From Jacaranda mimosifolia (taxonomy: Eukaryota; Streptophyta; Magnoliopsida; Lamiales; Bignoniaceae), in the NCBI GenBank assembly GCA_018894105.1, contig CM032119.1, positions 18,121,246 through 18,185,245 on the forward strand: a stretch of 64,000 bases of DNA, in the 5' to 3' direction. The translations under genes were made by a program, and so were the position numbers. The number at the start of each line of letters is the position of its first letter. The first letter of the stretch is position 1. Positions 48,356-60,917 of this stretch are shown here, in pieces. The notes under the pieces are model-generated. The model saw only the letters and a program-made list of their open reading frames with translations. It had not been told where the DNA came from and did not search any database.

Positions 48356-49986
48356 CATGAGGAATTACATTGATTTCTCCTTGTTGTGATCATATAACTT
48401 TTTATACCTGAAACTTAGTGTTGAAGCATGCAAGCTGGTTGGCGTTATTGTCAAAAATTCATATATGCATATATATGATTGTTAAATTGATTTTATTAGA
48501 GATATAAGAAGTCAAATAAAATATTCATTGTAATAAATAGAAGTGATTATTATATCATTGATTCAGTGCAATTTATAACATAATAGTAGTGTTTGTTACT
48601 GTATTATTTATCATAACATGTCAATTGATTATTCTTATAAATGACAGAATTTTATACTAGCAATTCTTGACTTGAAATTATAGTAAAATTCATGAATTTA
48701 GCCTCAGTTGAGGTTAGGATTTAATTATCTGACATGTTTGATTCTCTTAGCCAAGTATCATGTATATATGATATAATTTGTTATATGCTATGATGAAACC
48801 ATTGCTTCAATAAACATGTGTTTTGGAATCATATGGGTATCAGGCGCAATCAAATTACTTAATTGAAATTTTATGCTATATGTGACAAGGGAAAAGATAA
48901 TTTTCCTCCAAATTCAAGGGACATGTGGGGGTTCATTTTAGTTATAAAAATTATGAAATATGATCTTAGTGAAATGCACACTATAGTGTTGTTCTCATTC
49001 TTTATTAAAATTTATTTCTCCAAAATTTACCAAAAATGTGGGGGTTTAAGTGGATTTCAAATTCCTTTGAAAAATAATAAGTTATTATTTTTTTGAGTGT
49101 ATAAATATGCAGGGAATGTGTATCAAATAAGATGGGAGATGGCCAAAGCGAGATGGTCCTAGAAGAAAATTCGGATAATATTCAAAAATTTATTATGTTG
49201 ATTTCCTTTGCATTAATTATATAATATGTTATTTGTGGAGTTTTATCTTATAAAATAGGTGGACGTGCATGATTGAGTAAACATAAGGAGGAGGAAAAAA
49301 ATGAAATAAGAGACATGTAATATTATATTCCATGAGATGGAAAACTGCCTCGGGGGATTAGCACAGAGGCTAGATCTTTAATCATCAAGGGGGATGGGTT
49401 AAGCCCATAAGGGAGTCACCTTCGGGAGTAACCCAACATTTGTGATTGGAGATCCCATGAAGAAGATTCAATGGATAGGAACAACTCGTACTGCATGACT
49501 CGTATATATCACTAATTTTAAGGAGAATATACATGAGATACCTCTTTCCTATCCCTAAGGTGAAGTGGTATACTAATGTGATGTTAGGCTGGGCTTTGAC
49601 TCTTAATGAGACCAAAGTTGGATTTTCGTGAGGTATGGGTCACACATACCTTTGGAGGGCTCACCTAAGTGAGAATTGCCATGGGCCGTGGCTATGGGTT
49701 TAGGCTAACCCTAGAAACCTCGCGAGAATCAAGATTGAGCTTAGGGCCATTAACATGCTAACCCTCTATAACCATGTCCTAAGCCAATATCGTGTGTGTG
49801 GTAATTGAAGTTTGGTTCAAGGGACCTAATTCAAGGCTTAGTCTATTATGGCTCCCTCAAATAGATATTGCCAACACTAAGTGTATGTTCAAGCCTGAAA
49901 GACACATTCACCGATTGCACAATATAGGTTGCCATTATATTTCTTTTTTATATTGAATTTTGGAAATGTTAAATCTTGTGGGGGAT
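48356..49986 (+). other. 3' internal part of the copia-type element, ending in a polypurine tract
   Basis: Non-coding. The block at 49340-49480 ('ggctagatctttaatc', 'gtaacccaacatttgtg', 'attggagatcccatgaag') is the kind of 3' untranslated sequence seen in plant copia elements. The polypurine tract is at 49977-49986, directly before the 3' LTR at 49987. The ORFs 48863-49096 and 49385-49615 are not supported. Confidence 0.55.
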
Positions 49987-50655
49987 TGTTGGAAATAAGC
50001 TTTAAAATTTCTCTAATTTATTTTGTTTTCAAAAAATCATTTTATCATATATCTTAATATGGCAACTAATGTGCCTATTTATATTATTCATTTCATATTT
50101 ATAGCTTTAATATCATTTTATTTAATAAATTTGACCATTTTATTTTATCATTATTTGGACTAATTATAATTGGATTTATGGTGGTTTTATTGTGTTTTTT
50201 ATGATGCTTTTAGTAGCCTATTTATCCTTTCTAAATGGTCAAACTTTTTACTATTATATAAAGGGGCCATAATTTATTTTGGCATATAGATTTGGAGAGT
50301 GTTTAGATTGTTTCATTTCATACACTCCCACAAGACTTTTGTGTTTTGGCAATGTGACGATGGTCTAATTCCTAGTCTCTTTGTGGTTGTGTACATGGGA
50401 TGAGATACTGCAGAGAGCTAATAGAATTTTATCTTGGAGTCATTATCACTCATTAGTAGCCGCACGAAGGGAGGCAATCATGAATTTAGGACAGTGACAA
50501 GTGTCGTGACTCTCCATTCTTTAGCTTCATTTTCCTCAATATTTATGCAGTTTGATTTATCATATTCTTAATTGTAATTTTATAAATTATGATTGTGTGA
50601 TTTATTTTATTTTATTTATATTGTTTAAACCCAAATCACACAATTATCCACCACA
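49987..50655 (+). repeat. 3' LTR of the copia-type element
   Basis: Starts TGTTGGAAATAAG and ends 'attatccaccaca'; 669 bp. It is the fuller of the two LTR copies. Confidence 0.8.
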
Positions 50656-50941
50656 ACAATGATAATCGTCGATTATTATTTTCACATCCTAAAAAATGTG
50701 CACACCAAATAAATAGATCGCAATAAATATTATTTGTTTTGCATATTCTTATGGAACACTAAATCTAAGTGGAACCAATACATAAGGTCAGCTAATTAAT
50801 TATGATATAATTCATACTCCTAACTATTCTAGTAAGAATCCATTATAACAACAAATTAGAAATTAGAGTTAAGTAAATATTACTTGAATTGATTTTGAAA
50901 AAGAAAACATCAAATATAATTTTAAATAAAGAAAATAAAAA

Positions 50942-51331
50942 TGATGTCGGGAATAATGACTCCAGTATATTATCATTGGCCGATTGGTAGGCCAGTGATT
51001 TGGGGCTCGAGTCTATATCCTTTAAGTTGATAAAGTATACTGGCTTTGGTCATGTGGTCAATCTTTGGAAGTGAAGGTGCTTTGGGTAGACCAAGAATTC
51101 TTCCTTTCCTACATTAAGTTAAGGGGTATTTATGAAGGTGGTTAAGTTGGCCAAGCACTATTTGTTTGCTGTGGTGCTACATTCTTCTAGACATGTGGCA
51201 CCTTCGGATGGTAAGGATCTTGCTCAGTCTCCCGACTCGATCCATTTAAAAAAGACGCGGGTTATGGAGGCTTTTTTTGTAAGTTTTATCTTTTAAGGGG
51301 GGTTTTTATGTCTTTCAATAATTTTGCATCA
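50942..51331 (-). repeat. 3' LTR of the minus-strand gypsy element
   Basis: 390 bp; matches 57728-58144 in 'ttggaagtgaaggtgc', 'gggtagaccaagaat' and 'tttatgt.tttcaataatt.tgcatca'. Confidence 0.88.
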
Positions 51332-52521
51332 TCAATATCAATCCCCCCAACTTCATCATTTGTGAGAGATTTAACTCATAAATGGTGAAGTTGATCTGGA
51401 ACCTTGAACTCCAATGGTCTTTTCCTCCTGACCATTGAATTTCGATCATCAAGTGCTATCCTCATCCTTTCTCTCACATTCTTCGAGGATGTACACCTAT
51501 AATTTAAATCCTCCAGCCCCTCGAGCTGCTCCTTGGATTTTTGTCTCACTAACTTATGATCTTTGACCTTTTCCTACATTTTACCTTACCAATAGTTTCA
51601 TTTCTTTTTCTTGTTCTCCTTTTTTTAGTTACATTCTTTTTTATTTTTTTATTTCTTGTTTTAATTAGCCACATAGCCCATAGCTCTTCTTTCGATGTTT
51701 CCTTAAGTAATAATAGTAAGGGTTTTCCTTTGAACTCTTCAACCTTTGAACTCTAATAACTCTTCGACCTCGGGTTCTCAACACTCCTCCGACCATGGCA
51801 ACCATGCTGTAGGAGAGCTTGCTGGAGGGGTTCTTGCACCGTCATTTTATGTAGACCCCCATGATCCAGACAACACCCTCAACGCCGCTCGCAAAATTTT
51901 CTCCAATATTTTTTCTTTCTTAAGGGCAAATTCCTTATCGTAGATAGTTATAGGATAATAATACCTCAACCTGGGTAGACCATGTATCGACCCCACCCAA
52001 ATTGCTTAGCCTTTTATATTCCATTTTTAGAAGCCAATTTATGCTTCTCTATCCCAAAGCTGGTAGCTAATATTATTAGGAATTTAGGTGTTTGTCCGAC
52101 TCAATTAGTCCCCAACTCTATCTGTAATATTATTAGTTTTGTTATTATAATATGTTATTATAATATCAAGCCCTCCTTTGTGAATTTCTTGTATCTTTTC
52201 CATGTGAACCCTTCCACCCCCTCATTTGATCGGGGTTTTTATTATATGACTGACAATCAAAATTTAAAAGGTAAAGAAGGTCATCAAGCATCTCCCATTC
52301 AAGAGTAAAAGCAAAATTAAAGATCACAAAACATCGTTATGCATAGAACTTCTTCAGATTCTATATTCCCCAAGGTTGAAGAAGGTCTTTCTAATCAAGT
52401 GTTTGTAATCAGTATGCCTCTTTTTGTTACCTTCACCGCTTTAAATGAGCCCTCCCAATTTGGATCAAGTTTCCTAATGTCTTTTGTGACTTTACCATTT
52501 TTCAATATTAAATCTCATACC
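51332..52521 (-). other. 3' internal non-coding region of the minus-strand gypsy element
   Basis: Between the integrase end and the 3' LTR in element sense. It includes the polypurine tract adjoining the LTR. Plus-strand ORFs (51556-52539) have no motifs and run antisense to the element. Confidence 0.55.
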
Positions 52522-53720
52522 TCAACCCTCTTGCTTTAACCTTCTTGTTATAATTTCTTTCCATCTGCCTCTTCTACAATATGATTCACATTGCTTCCCC
52601 CCATTCATCGTCTCGTTGATCACTTTTAAATCCATAGCTTTATTTCCTGTGTTTTCTTGGGCGTCAAACTCTTTCACCCTAAAACTTTCCATGCCAATTT
52701 CTGTCGGTATCACCTCTTCTGACCTATAGACCATATAAAAAGGGGTTTGGCTGTGGATGATCTTAGGGTTGTCTTGTAAAGGTACTCCTAGAAGTTCTTT
52801 GGTGCATATACCTTTCGTAATACCTTGTCTTCAAGTTATACAAGAGAGTTCTATTGGTGACTTTTATTTTTCCATTGGCTTTAGGTACTGACGGAAGTGA
52901 AATTTAATTGTATTTTCAACTTCTTGCACCATTCTATGATCTGTTTGCCTTAGAACTGGGTGTCATTGTCTTATAAAAGGACTTGAGGAATTTCGAATTG
53001 ACATATTCTATTTTTCCATAGGGAGTTCATCACCTTTATCTCTGAGATCTTTGCAGTAGTTTCAGCCTCTACCCATTTACTGAAATACTCAACTACAACT
53101 ATAAAAACTTCATTCTGACCTTTGGAAGGTGGGAAAGGTCCAAGATGTCAATTCCCCATTGGTCAAGTGAGTATGCAACATGCATTGGTTTTATTTTTGC
53201 TCCACTTCTATAAATCAAGTTCGCACGTAATTGGCATTCTTTGTATTTCTTAGCAAATTTCATCACATCTTTAACTAGTGTTTGCAAGAAATAGCCTTAT
53301 CTAGTGATCTTTTGAGCCAACACTCCTTAGAATGATTTTTATACTGCCCTCATGTATTTCCTTCATGACGTACTCTATTTAGCTTGCTTCCAAGCATCTG
53401 AGAAGTTGCCCATTCACCAACCCCATGTATAATTTTCTTTTTCAAATGATAAACATTGGTACTTATCTCAATACTTTCCTTACAACAATTGAGTCTGTTG
53501 ATAACTCTTGGTCTCTTAGGTATTTGACCTTTCTTCCATCCAACCAAAGCTCGTTTTCCCCATATATGCGACCTCTTCTGTAGAGGTCTCTAGATAATCT
53601 AAGATAACTGGTTCTTCTAAAGCTACTATCATTATATTTTTTGTCTTTAGCCCACAAATCATGTTGGCAAATTTTGATAGGGTATTCACCCCACAAACTA
53701 AAAATTTTCAAACTAGGTCT
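52522..53720 (-). pseudogene. Integrase remnant of the minus-strand gypsy element
   Basis: In element sense, 53287-53099 carries KKYKECQLRANLIYR and then SLDQWGIDILDLSHLP, the end of the zinc-binding segment and start of the catalytic core (the WGiDi landmark). 52734-52522 carries MVYRSEEVIPTEIG, the C-terminal landmark of plant gypsy integrases. 53711-53350 probably represents the RNase H to integrase linker. Stops and frameshifts break it; the catalytic core between 53099 and 52734 is not open. Function: integration of element cDNA into the host chromosome. Confidence 0.75.
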
Positions 53721-54169
53721 TTGAGTTTTTGTAGATATTTCTTCATTGTCTCATCTTTCATCTTAGATATGCCATTATACTAGTTAGCTACCAGTTGTAA
53801 GTCGGTGAACATGACCAGATCTTGAATATCCAACTCTAACACCATTTTTGTAGTTGCAAGTGCGGCTTCATATTTTACTTTTTTTTTGGTTACTTGAAAT
53901 TAGAGTTTCAAGGCGAAATCTAATCGTTGCCTTGGGGGTTAGAAAACCAAATTCCTGCCCCACCTCTTTGGGCGATCAATGACCCCTCAATGTGGGCCAT
54001 CTACTGCTTCAGAAGGACTACATTTATTGCCTTGGGTACTGCTCCTACTTGTTCTTATCCTATTTCTAGTAGGAAACTGCTAAAACTTGAGCTTTTATTG
54101 TGGTTTGGCTTTGGAACTCCAACACGAATTCACTCAACTTCATTGCCCATTTGACCAACCGACCTGATA

Positions 54170-55240
54170 GGTCGGGCTTTTGCAAAATTTCTCTCAGGGG
54201 CTAATTGGTGGGCACAATGATATGACGAGCTTGAACATAAGGCCTCAACTTCTGGCCAAAATTACTAACGTGAGAATGAATCTTTCGATCTTAATGTATC
54301 TCCTTTCTGTCCCTTGTAGTACTTTACTTACATAATACATAGGTTTATGTTGCTTTTCAACTGCTTTTGCAAGTATTGAATTAACAGCCTCATCTTACAC
54401 GACCAAATATAGGTATAATGACTCTCCAAGCGCGACTTTCGCCAAACTGAGGTATTCCTTCAAATTAACAAAGGTTTGTTTGTAATCTTTAGTCCACGTG
54501 AAATCTTTGACGTGTCCCAATACTTTAAACCCTCTCAGCTAGCCTCATGATGAATGTGCCTAAGGCCACTATTCGACTAAGAGCTTTTGCACCTCTTTAG
54601 CATATTAGGAGATAAGGAGCTTAATATTGCCTCAATTTTCGCTGCATTCACTTCTATCTCTCTCTCAGTAACCATGTGGCGAAGGAATTTTCCTTTTCTG
54701 ACCCCCAAAGGTGCATTTTGTTAGACTTAACTTCAGTTTGATCCAATGCATTATTTGGATGGCTTCCCTTAAATTCTCAATGTGCCATTATTTGACCTAT
54801 TGGCCCATTGAACATCTTATTAACTAGCCTATAGTATGTAGCACTAGCATTCCTTCAATAACAAGATATGCCCTGGTATATGTACACACCATTTTCCAAC
54901 ACAAATGCTATCTAGTCCATATTCTCAAGGACCATTCATATGTGATGATACCTTGATACTCATCTATATATCATCATACTTAGGAGAGCACATCTATCTA
55001 TGGAATCCACTAATGCATCAATGCATGGTAAAGGGTATAGGTATTTGGGGCATGCTTTGTTTAGGTGTAGGTTGTGCACATTCTCCATCTCTAATCTATC
55101 TTAGGAACTATCACGACATTAGACAACATTGAATCTCGACTATGGAGCCTGCTTTGAGCAACTTATGTACTTCTTCTTTGATAACTCGATCTCTCTCTAC
55201 TCTGAAGCTACGCTTCTTTTATCTCATGGATTGGGCATTT
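54170..55240 (-). pseudogene. RT and RNase H remnant of the minus-strand gypsy element
   Basis: In element sense: RDRVIKEEVHKLLKAGSIVEI near 55190, the WRMC landmark near 55090, YYRLVNKMF near 54840, TKCTFGG near 54720 and an RNase H start with PLYLYLVV then HKPMYYVSKVLQGTERRY near 54400-54300. Sequence expected between YYRLVNKMF and TKCTFGG that should hold the YVDD active site is shortened: a few residues after NKMF the frame passes to unrelated sequence with no YVDD. Multiple stops. Would copy the element RNA to DNA and degrade the RNA; not competent here. Confidence 0.75.
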
Positions 55241-55839
55241 GGGTCTACATTTAGTTTATGAACCATTATCTCTGGATCTATGCCTTTGAAATCTGTTGAA
55301 CTCCATTCAAAGACATTGGCATTTTTTGTGAGGAATTTGATCATCAACAACTCTATCCTAGGTCCCATCGAGATCCTATCCTCGTGGTTCTTTCTGGATC
55401 CCCTAGGTATAACTCTATCTTTTTATGGCTGAATGATTCAACCCTACCTCACTTTACCTTCCTCTTTCTATTATCTTTTTGCTCAAAATTTATCGGCAAC
55501 TTTAGCTCTCCTTCGACCTTAAACTTCTCCTCATGCAGCTTAGGCTTTGTAAGAGAAAAATTGTACTAAACTCATGTCGTTTTATGGTCACATTAAATCT
55601 CTTCCATGCCGGCCCTAGTGGGAAACTTTATTTTTAGATGATAGGTCAAAATTATTGCTTTGAACTGGTTGAGCCCTAGTCTTCCTAGGATTATGTTGCA
55701 TGTGGAAGGGCAGTCGACATGAGGTGCTTTAGTATTAATGTCTTTCCTTTCATCTTTATTCCTAATAAAGTTAGTAAGTCAATTGTGCCAATTGGCATGA
55801 CCTCCGACCCTCCAAACCCTATCATGGTGTTTTGGATGG

Positions 55840-56040
55840 GTGAATAGTCCTGAGATCAAGCTCTATTCTTCTCAGAGTGCTAAAGAAAATGATGTCTGCT
55901 AAGCTTTTGCTATCAATGAGCATCTTTTAAATTGAGTAATTCGCTATGTCTATATTGACCACCATGGGGTCATCTTGAAAGTGAAGCACACCTTCCAACT
56001 TGCTTTGGTCGAAGGTAATAAGCTCAAAGTCCTTCTCTAG
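55840..56040 (-). pseudogene. Aspartic protease remnant of the minus-strand gypsy element
   Basis: In element sense: FELITFDQSKLEGVLHF, DDPMVVNIDIANYSI, a stop, then KMLIDSKSLADIIF. The family has D-x-G at the active site; here it reads D-S-K. It is preceded by gag and followed by the RT region, the normal gypsy order. Confidence 0.72.
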
Positions 56041-56299
56041 GACTAATACTTGTGGGCCTTCCCTACTCACCGTAGGATATTCTTCCAAGCATTTTGAGAA
56101 TCTCTGCTTCCAAACATCTTGCTATCATGTTTATGACACCATTTTTAGGTAAGTTATCATTATTCGTCTGTCTTGGGTTTGTTCTGATGTCTCTTCCATT
56201 TGTGTTGTTTTCTTTCTAGGCAATGGGAATTGCTACTAGAATGGCACCTATGATGCTTTTTGCTCCTGTACCCCATGTAATCTATTCTAAAAGAATCAA

Positions 56300-57600
56300 G
56301 CACAAACTCCCTCAAGGACCCTGCCTGAGGAATCTTTCAACCTCATCCTTCAAGTAGTAGCAATCCTCCATGTCGTGACCTCTGTCTTTGTGAAAGGCAC
56401 AATATTATTTTGAATTTTGTTTATTCAGGTATCACATTGTGTTGTTGGCCACCTCAGGAATCAAATGAAGCTATAGCGAACATAGCTTCGGCTCTGGTGG
56501 TTTTTAGTAGAGTGTAATGTGAAATTTAGGTCAAAGTGGGGACCTTTTTTTTTTTTTTAATCTTTTTTAGACTAATGTCTCCCCATTTCTTCCTTTGTAT
56601 GAGGATGTCCACCTAGAATGTTCTTCGACCATTTCTCATCCTTCATCACATTCATCTCCTCTTGATGTATATACTTCTCCGCCATCTCCATCGGGCTCTG
56701 CACATTTGGTAGTAGTTTCTTTGCTAATATGGATGCTAAAGGGCCCTTCTTCAAGCCATTAATCATTATTCTTATCAGCATCTCATGCTAAGGTCTTGGA
56801 TCTCCAAGACTTCATTGTTGAAACAACTTACGAAAGACCTAAGAGTTTCATCCTCCCTTTGTTGAATGGTAAATAAATATGCAGCAGATCTCTTGCTCTT
56901 CTTCTTGCTGGCTAAATGACATAAGAATTTTTGACATAACTGATCATACATTACAACTGTCCCCACTGAAAGGGCTATGAACTATATTTGTACCTGACCA
57001 TATATAGTAGTTATTAACACCCTACAATTTATCGTGTTTGATAACCCATGTAGTTGCATGACATGCTCGAACACTATGAGGTGCTTTCATGGGTTGGAAT
57101 TCCCTTCGTACCTCGGGAGGTCAGGGATCTTAAATCCCATAGGGACCATTTCCACCAAGATCTCTGCACTAAAAGGAGAGCCTCTCTTTTGTAGTGTGGA
57201 TCCTTGTTGTTCCCTCTACTTTATTTCTTATAACTTATGGCGCAACTATTCTACCCAGTTATTAATTTCTTGTACTTTTGTTAGGGCTTGCCCACTCATC
57301 TATCGATTAGTTGATTTTTGATCTCAGCTTCATTGCCTGGTAGTTGGTTCCTCTTCTTCCTCATACATTGGCAACTCTCTTCCTCATCCCAAATCTACAT
57401 CAGCTCTAGCGACAATTTTCCTTTAGCTTTGCTGGCAGGTCCTCTCTCGACAACTTCCTCGGGAACGGCGATTAAGGTGCCAGTGCTGCCTTCGCTAATC
57501 GCCAGTCGATGACCTTGTTCATCACCGCCTCGATCATGGCTTGTAGTTTTGATATGGTGATTCCTACGATTGGTTTCGATTACCCGCCCACTGGTGTCCA
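56300..57600 (-). pseudogene. Gag remnant of the minus-strand gypsy element
   Basis: Open pieces at 56966-56775 (YDQLCQKFLCHLASKKKSKR...EDETLRSFVSCFNNEVLEI) and 56781-56572 (LKKGPLASILAKKLL...MEMAEKYIHQEE) follow the gypsy gag core and continue in a close homologue at 61314-61620. A knuckle-like C-x2-H-x4-H-x4-C segment followed by DEVERFLRQG lies near 56400-56330. 57601-57395 may be the Gag N-terminus. Broken by frameshifts. Confidence 0.8.
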
Positions 57601-57706
57601 TTGTAAAGATGGGGAGTTGGTTCCAATCTCAGGAGTTTCCATATTCTTGCTTGGCGTGGCCACCATATACAATCGTCCTAATGTTCTGACAAAATACGAA
57701 GCCCAT

Positions 57707-57727
57707 ATTCCCACAGATGGTGCCCAT
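57707..57727 (-). promoter_or_regulatory. Primer-binding-like site of the minus-strand gypsy element
   Basis: In element sense 'tgggcaccatctgtgggaat' directly after the 5' LTR end. Resembles the site at 29183-29202, which links the two elements to the same broad lineage. Confidence 0.75.
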
Positions 57728-58144
57728 TGACGTTAGTAATAATGACGTCAGTATATTTATCACCAATTGATTGGACGACATATTGTTAGGGGCTTAGGAC
57801 TGTATCTATCAGTTGGTAAAGTATACTTGATTTGCCCGTGTGGCCATGGGGTCGATCTTTGGAAGTGAAGGTGCCCTGGGTAGACCAAGAATCTCCTTTC
57901 TTGCATCAAATGAAGGGGTATTTGTAGGAGCGGCTGAGTTGGCTAGACACTATTTATTTGACATGGCACTGCATCCTCATAGACAGGTGGCGTCCTTGGA
58001 CAGTCAAAATCTTGCTAAGTCTTCGTGTCCAAGTCAGAAAGTCATGACCCAGCTTAGTTTAAAAAAAGGCTGCAGATCTTGGGGGCCTTTTTTGTAAATT
58101 TTGTCTTTTAAAGGGTTTTTATGTATTTCAATAATTCTGCATCA
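57728..58144 (-). repeat. 5' LTR of the minus-strand gypsy element
   Basis: 417 bp; aligns with 50942-51331. On the + strand it ends 'ctgcatca' at 58144. Confidence 0.88.
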
Positions 58145-59110
58145 TTAGAAAAAATTATATTTTGTTCAAGAATATACTACATGAAATATCATTTTTTTTA
58201 ATAAATGCAAAATCTTATTTTGTGAAAACACCTTGTCTTACCCTTTTTATATATCACTCTAATAGGTCTATTTTAATTTTTAGTTTCGTCGTGTTATGTT
58301 ATAAATATTAACATATATTACTTATAAAGTTGTTTATGTAAGTCAAATTATACTTATATTACCATAAAGATATGATTATTTAGCCAAATGAATCTATTGT
58401 AAAAAATTGAATAGATACGTTTTTCTTGAACAATTGAAAAAACATATTGTGATTATTGACTGTAGAGTATGAATATATAGATTTATTGTATTTCTAACAA
58501 TTTGAACTGAATTGTATATCATGATAATTATCCTTTTTCCACCTTGTAGGTGGATTGAACGAACTTCATTGGAACATGTACCTGGTACTAAGGTTCTGTC
58601 TTTTGTTTTAGTTTATACTGGAATGAAAATTGCACCATCGCTTCTGAAAGCAACAATTAGAGCACGTTGCCTACAGTGACAGAAGGTAGAATACGAACCA
58701 CAACTTTGAGATTTTAATATACAAGAAGAATTAAGACTTGAAATCTGAATTAAGCTCAAATTAGTTTTTGATATATACTAATATCAACTTCAAACTGGTA
58801 CATCTTTTTAATGAAATGTATACTTTAGGAAAATATTTTTAGATGTAATTAGGAAACGTTATATAAAGTTGTTCTTTTTCGTAAAAAATATAGTCACTGC
58901 AACTTTGCACGGAAAAATGACATAGTATCATATATTGAATAAATATTCATTATTTATATTAAAGTTACTTGAAACAGTAATTTAGCTTATCAGATTTAGA
59001 TCTTAATTAATAGGACTTGTATGCTTACAAAAATTTGGAGCACCATAATTCTGGATTTGCCTTGCTTAAGTGAAAAACATCTGCCATAAAATATACTAGA
59101 GCCATTAAGA

Positions 59111-59492
59111 GAGTGTTTGGGTAAGTTTATGGACGCTTCAAAGCATATTATAAAATGTTTAAAAGCTTATAAGATGTTAGAAATTGTTTGGTAATTTTTT
59201 TTTTAAAAAGAGCTTATAAGAGCATAAAATAAGACGTTAGGGTCTTATAGGCTCTTTTTAAAAAAAGTACGGAGATCCTCATTTATTTTAAATATCTCAA
59301 TAAATTCCTTTAATTTTAACTATTTTAATTACAAAATTATTATTATTAATTTCTTATAAGCTCCAAATTTTACTTTATCAAAACAATTTATTAACTTATT
59401 TTGATAATAAAATCTAACATCTTATGAGTTCAAAAAATATCTTATAAGATGTAAGGATTTATAAAATCTTTTAAATAAACTTAGCCAACACC
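59111..59492. mobile_element. hAT-like MITE, about 380 bp
   Basis: 'gtgtttgggtaagttta' at the left and, reverse-complemented, 'gtgttggctaagttta' at the right form matching ends. The interior is palindromic in places ('aaaagagcttataag', 'cttttt'). A target duplication is not clear. Confidence 0.6.
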
Positions 59493-59539
59493 TTCAAAAT
59501 TCCCTAAACTAAGAACTTTTTAATGAAACTAAGAACTTT

Positions 59540-60067
59540 TTAATGCTTCAAATTAGTAATAGAATCCTCGTATAAATGAAAGAAATTCCACAAGTGGTAC
59601 GAATAACCTTGAGGAGACGAATAGTCCTTCAAAAGACTTAATTGGATACGACCAACTCTGCAATCTGCCCATGTTTCCAGAAAATAGAGAATGCTGGCTT
59701 TGGCAGTAATGCACGCGGTGCTAATCAAAGAATAAGGAAAATAATTATGCCGTACCTTTACAGGAATTCTTTTTTGAACAGGAATTATTGGAAGGAGAGT
59801 GAAAATTCTAACGATCTCAAGACCTGACACCTGTAGTAGGAGAAGGGGGCCAATGTATTAGACTATTAGTTAAGGCATTGGGCTTTGAATTCCCTTCTTT
59901 CGGTGGTAACATAATCTACTGTTAATCTTTTTGGAACAGAAACTGCTCTTGTGAATAAATTTGCTGTAAAAAATGGCCCAAGTACACGGATAGGCCCAAC
60001 TGTTTCGAATTGTGGTGTATTGGCCATCTTTATCGATAGGATTATTTTTCAAAAGTAGTTGTGGCAC
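59540..60067. other. Unassigned patch with exon-like reading frames
   Basis: About 530 bp, visibly less AT-rich than its flanks. On + one frame reads RLNWIRPTLQSAHVSRK from about 59639 before a stop, and another reads ETALVNKFAVKNGPSTRIG from about 59938 to a stop near 60057. Overlapping minus ORFs exist at 59540-59830 and 59870-60067. I do not recognise any of these. It may be a captured gene fragment or organelle-derived DNA; neither is shown. Confidence 0.3.
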
Positions 60068-60909
60068 AGTTTATAAGTGTATTTAAATTTTAAATTACAT
60101 ACAAAATAAAGAAATTTATTTATTTTATAGATTTGTAAATTTTTTCAATTATTTGAACATATTTCTTGTAATATAATTGGAGAGACTAAAGTTGCAGAAT
60201 AGAGAAAAGAAATAATATAATTGGAAAGAAATGGATAGAGAAAAAATATAACAAATTGGAAAGAAGATAGAAAAATTGGCAATTATTATTTATGGAAAAA
60301 AATACAAATTTAGTCCTATAACTTCAACTTACTAGCAAACTAGGACTTTATTTATTTAGGCCTTATAATAGGTATAAGACCTCTTGAAATTTAGCAATCT
60401 GAGGACAAATTAGGCCCAAATCACATTTTTCTCTAGCCCGAGTCTGTTTGGCATTGCATCAGCAAGTTGTTCCTACGTGGCAACTTCAATTGCCACTTCA
60501 ATAATGCAACTGGGATACCAAATAGTATACATGCATAGCATAGAAAATAATTGAAATTTAAACATCATTATGAATAACCAAAAATCGAAGGAAAAAAATA
60601 CATAAGTTTTGAAAAATATTTATATATTTACATATATAAACATATACATACATATATCTAAATATAATATTATATATATATGATGATAGTAATTAATGAG
60701 AAAAGAGTAAAAGACCCTTATGTCCCTGGTTTTTTGCCAAAATGCCCAAATAGGATAGGGTTCGAGTCTTTTTATCCGGGTCGAGTCATGACCTAATGTA
60801 ACCTGACCCAACTCGGGCTATGACTCGGAATGGAGGCTGTTGATTAATTAAGGATCTGACGCACAGTTAAACGCCACTTGGATCCGTACATGAAGGATAA
60901 TTCATCACC

Positions 60910-60917
60910 TATAAAAG
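60910..60917 (+). promoter_or_regulatory. Likely LTR TATA box
   Basis: TATAAAAG lies in the presumed LTR, about 170 bp upstream of the gag remnant, in the context 'acctataaaaggc' typical of gypsy LTR promoters. Confidence 0.5.

Larger units (their letters stand above)
43410..50655 (+). mobile_element. Ty1/copia-type LTR element without recognisable coding, split by an antisense solo LTR
   Basis: Two related LTRs (43410-43970 and 49987-50655) have the copia-type start (TGTTGGAAATAAG in the 3' copy, TATTGG in the 5' copy) and a polypurine tract 'tgtgggggat' immediately before the 3' LTR. The flanks are ACAGT (43405-43409) and ACAAT (50656-50660), 4 of 5. The interior outside the inserted LTR is only about 2.8 kb and I see no gag, integrase or RT motif, so this is a deleted or non-autonomous (LARD-like) member. 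Inserted at 45138-48355 is a family-L solo LTR. Confidence 0.7.
50942..58144 (-). mobile_element. Full-length Ty3/gypsy element, decayed, minus strand
   Basis: LTRs at 50942-51331 (3' LTR in element sense) and 57728-58144 (5' LTR) align throughout. In element sense the LTR starts TGATGCA and ends with GTCA. A primer-binding-like site (57727-57707) and polypurine tract (about 51356-51332, GTTGGGGGGATTG) sit at the expected places. In between, on -, come gag, protease, RT, RNase H and integrase remnants in Ty3/gypsy order. All are broken by stops and frameshifts. No convincing target duplication was found at the edges I chose. Confidence 0.85.
58145..60837. other. 2.7-kb stretch without a supported gene
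   Basis: AT-rich. Contains a hAT-like MITE (59111-59492), a 19-bp direct duplication ('aactaagaactttttaatg' ×2 at about 59508-59542), an unassigned exon-like patch (59540-60067) and, near 60305-60480, 'aatttagtcctataacttc', a word often found in MULE or LTR ends, but with no partner seen. The ORF 60620-60811 (-) is low-complexity. Confidence 0.45.
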
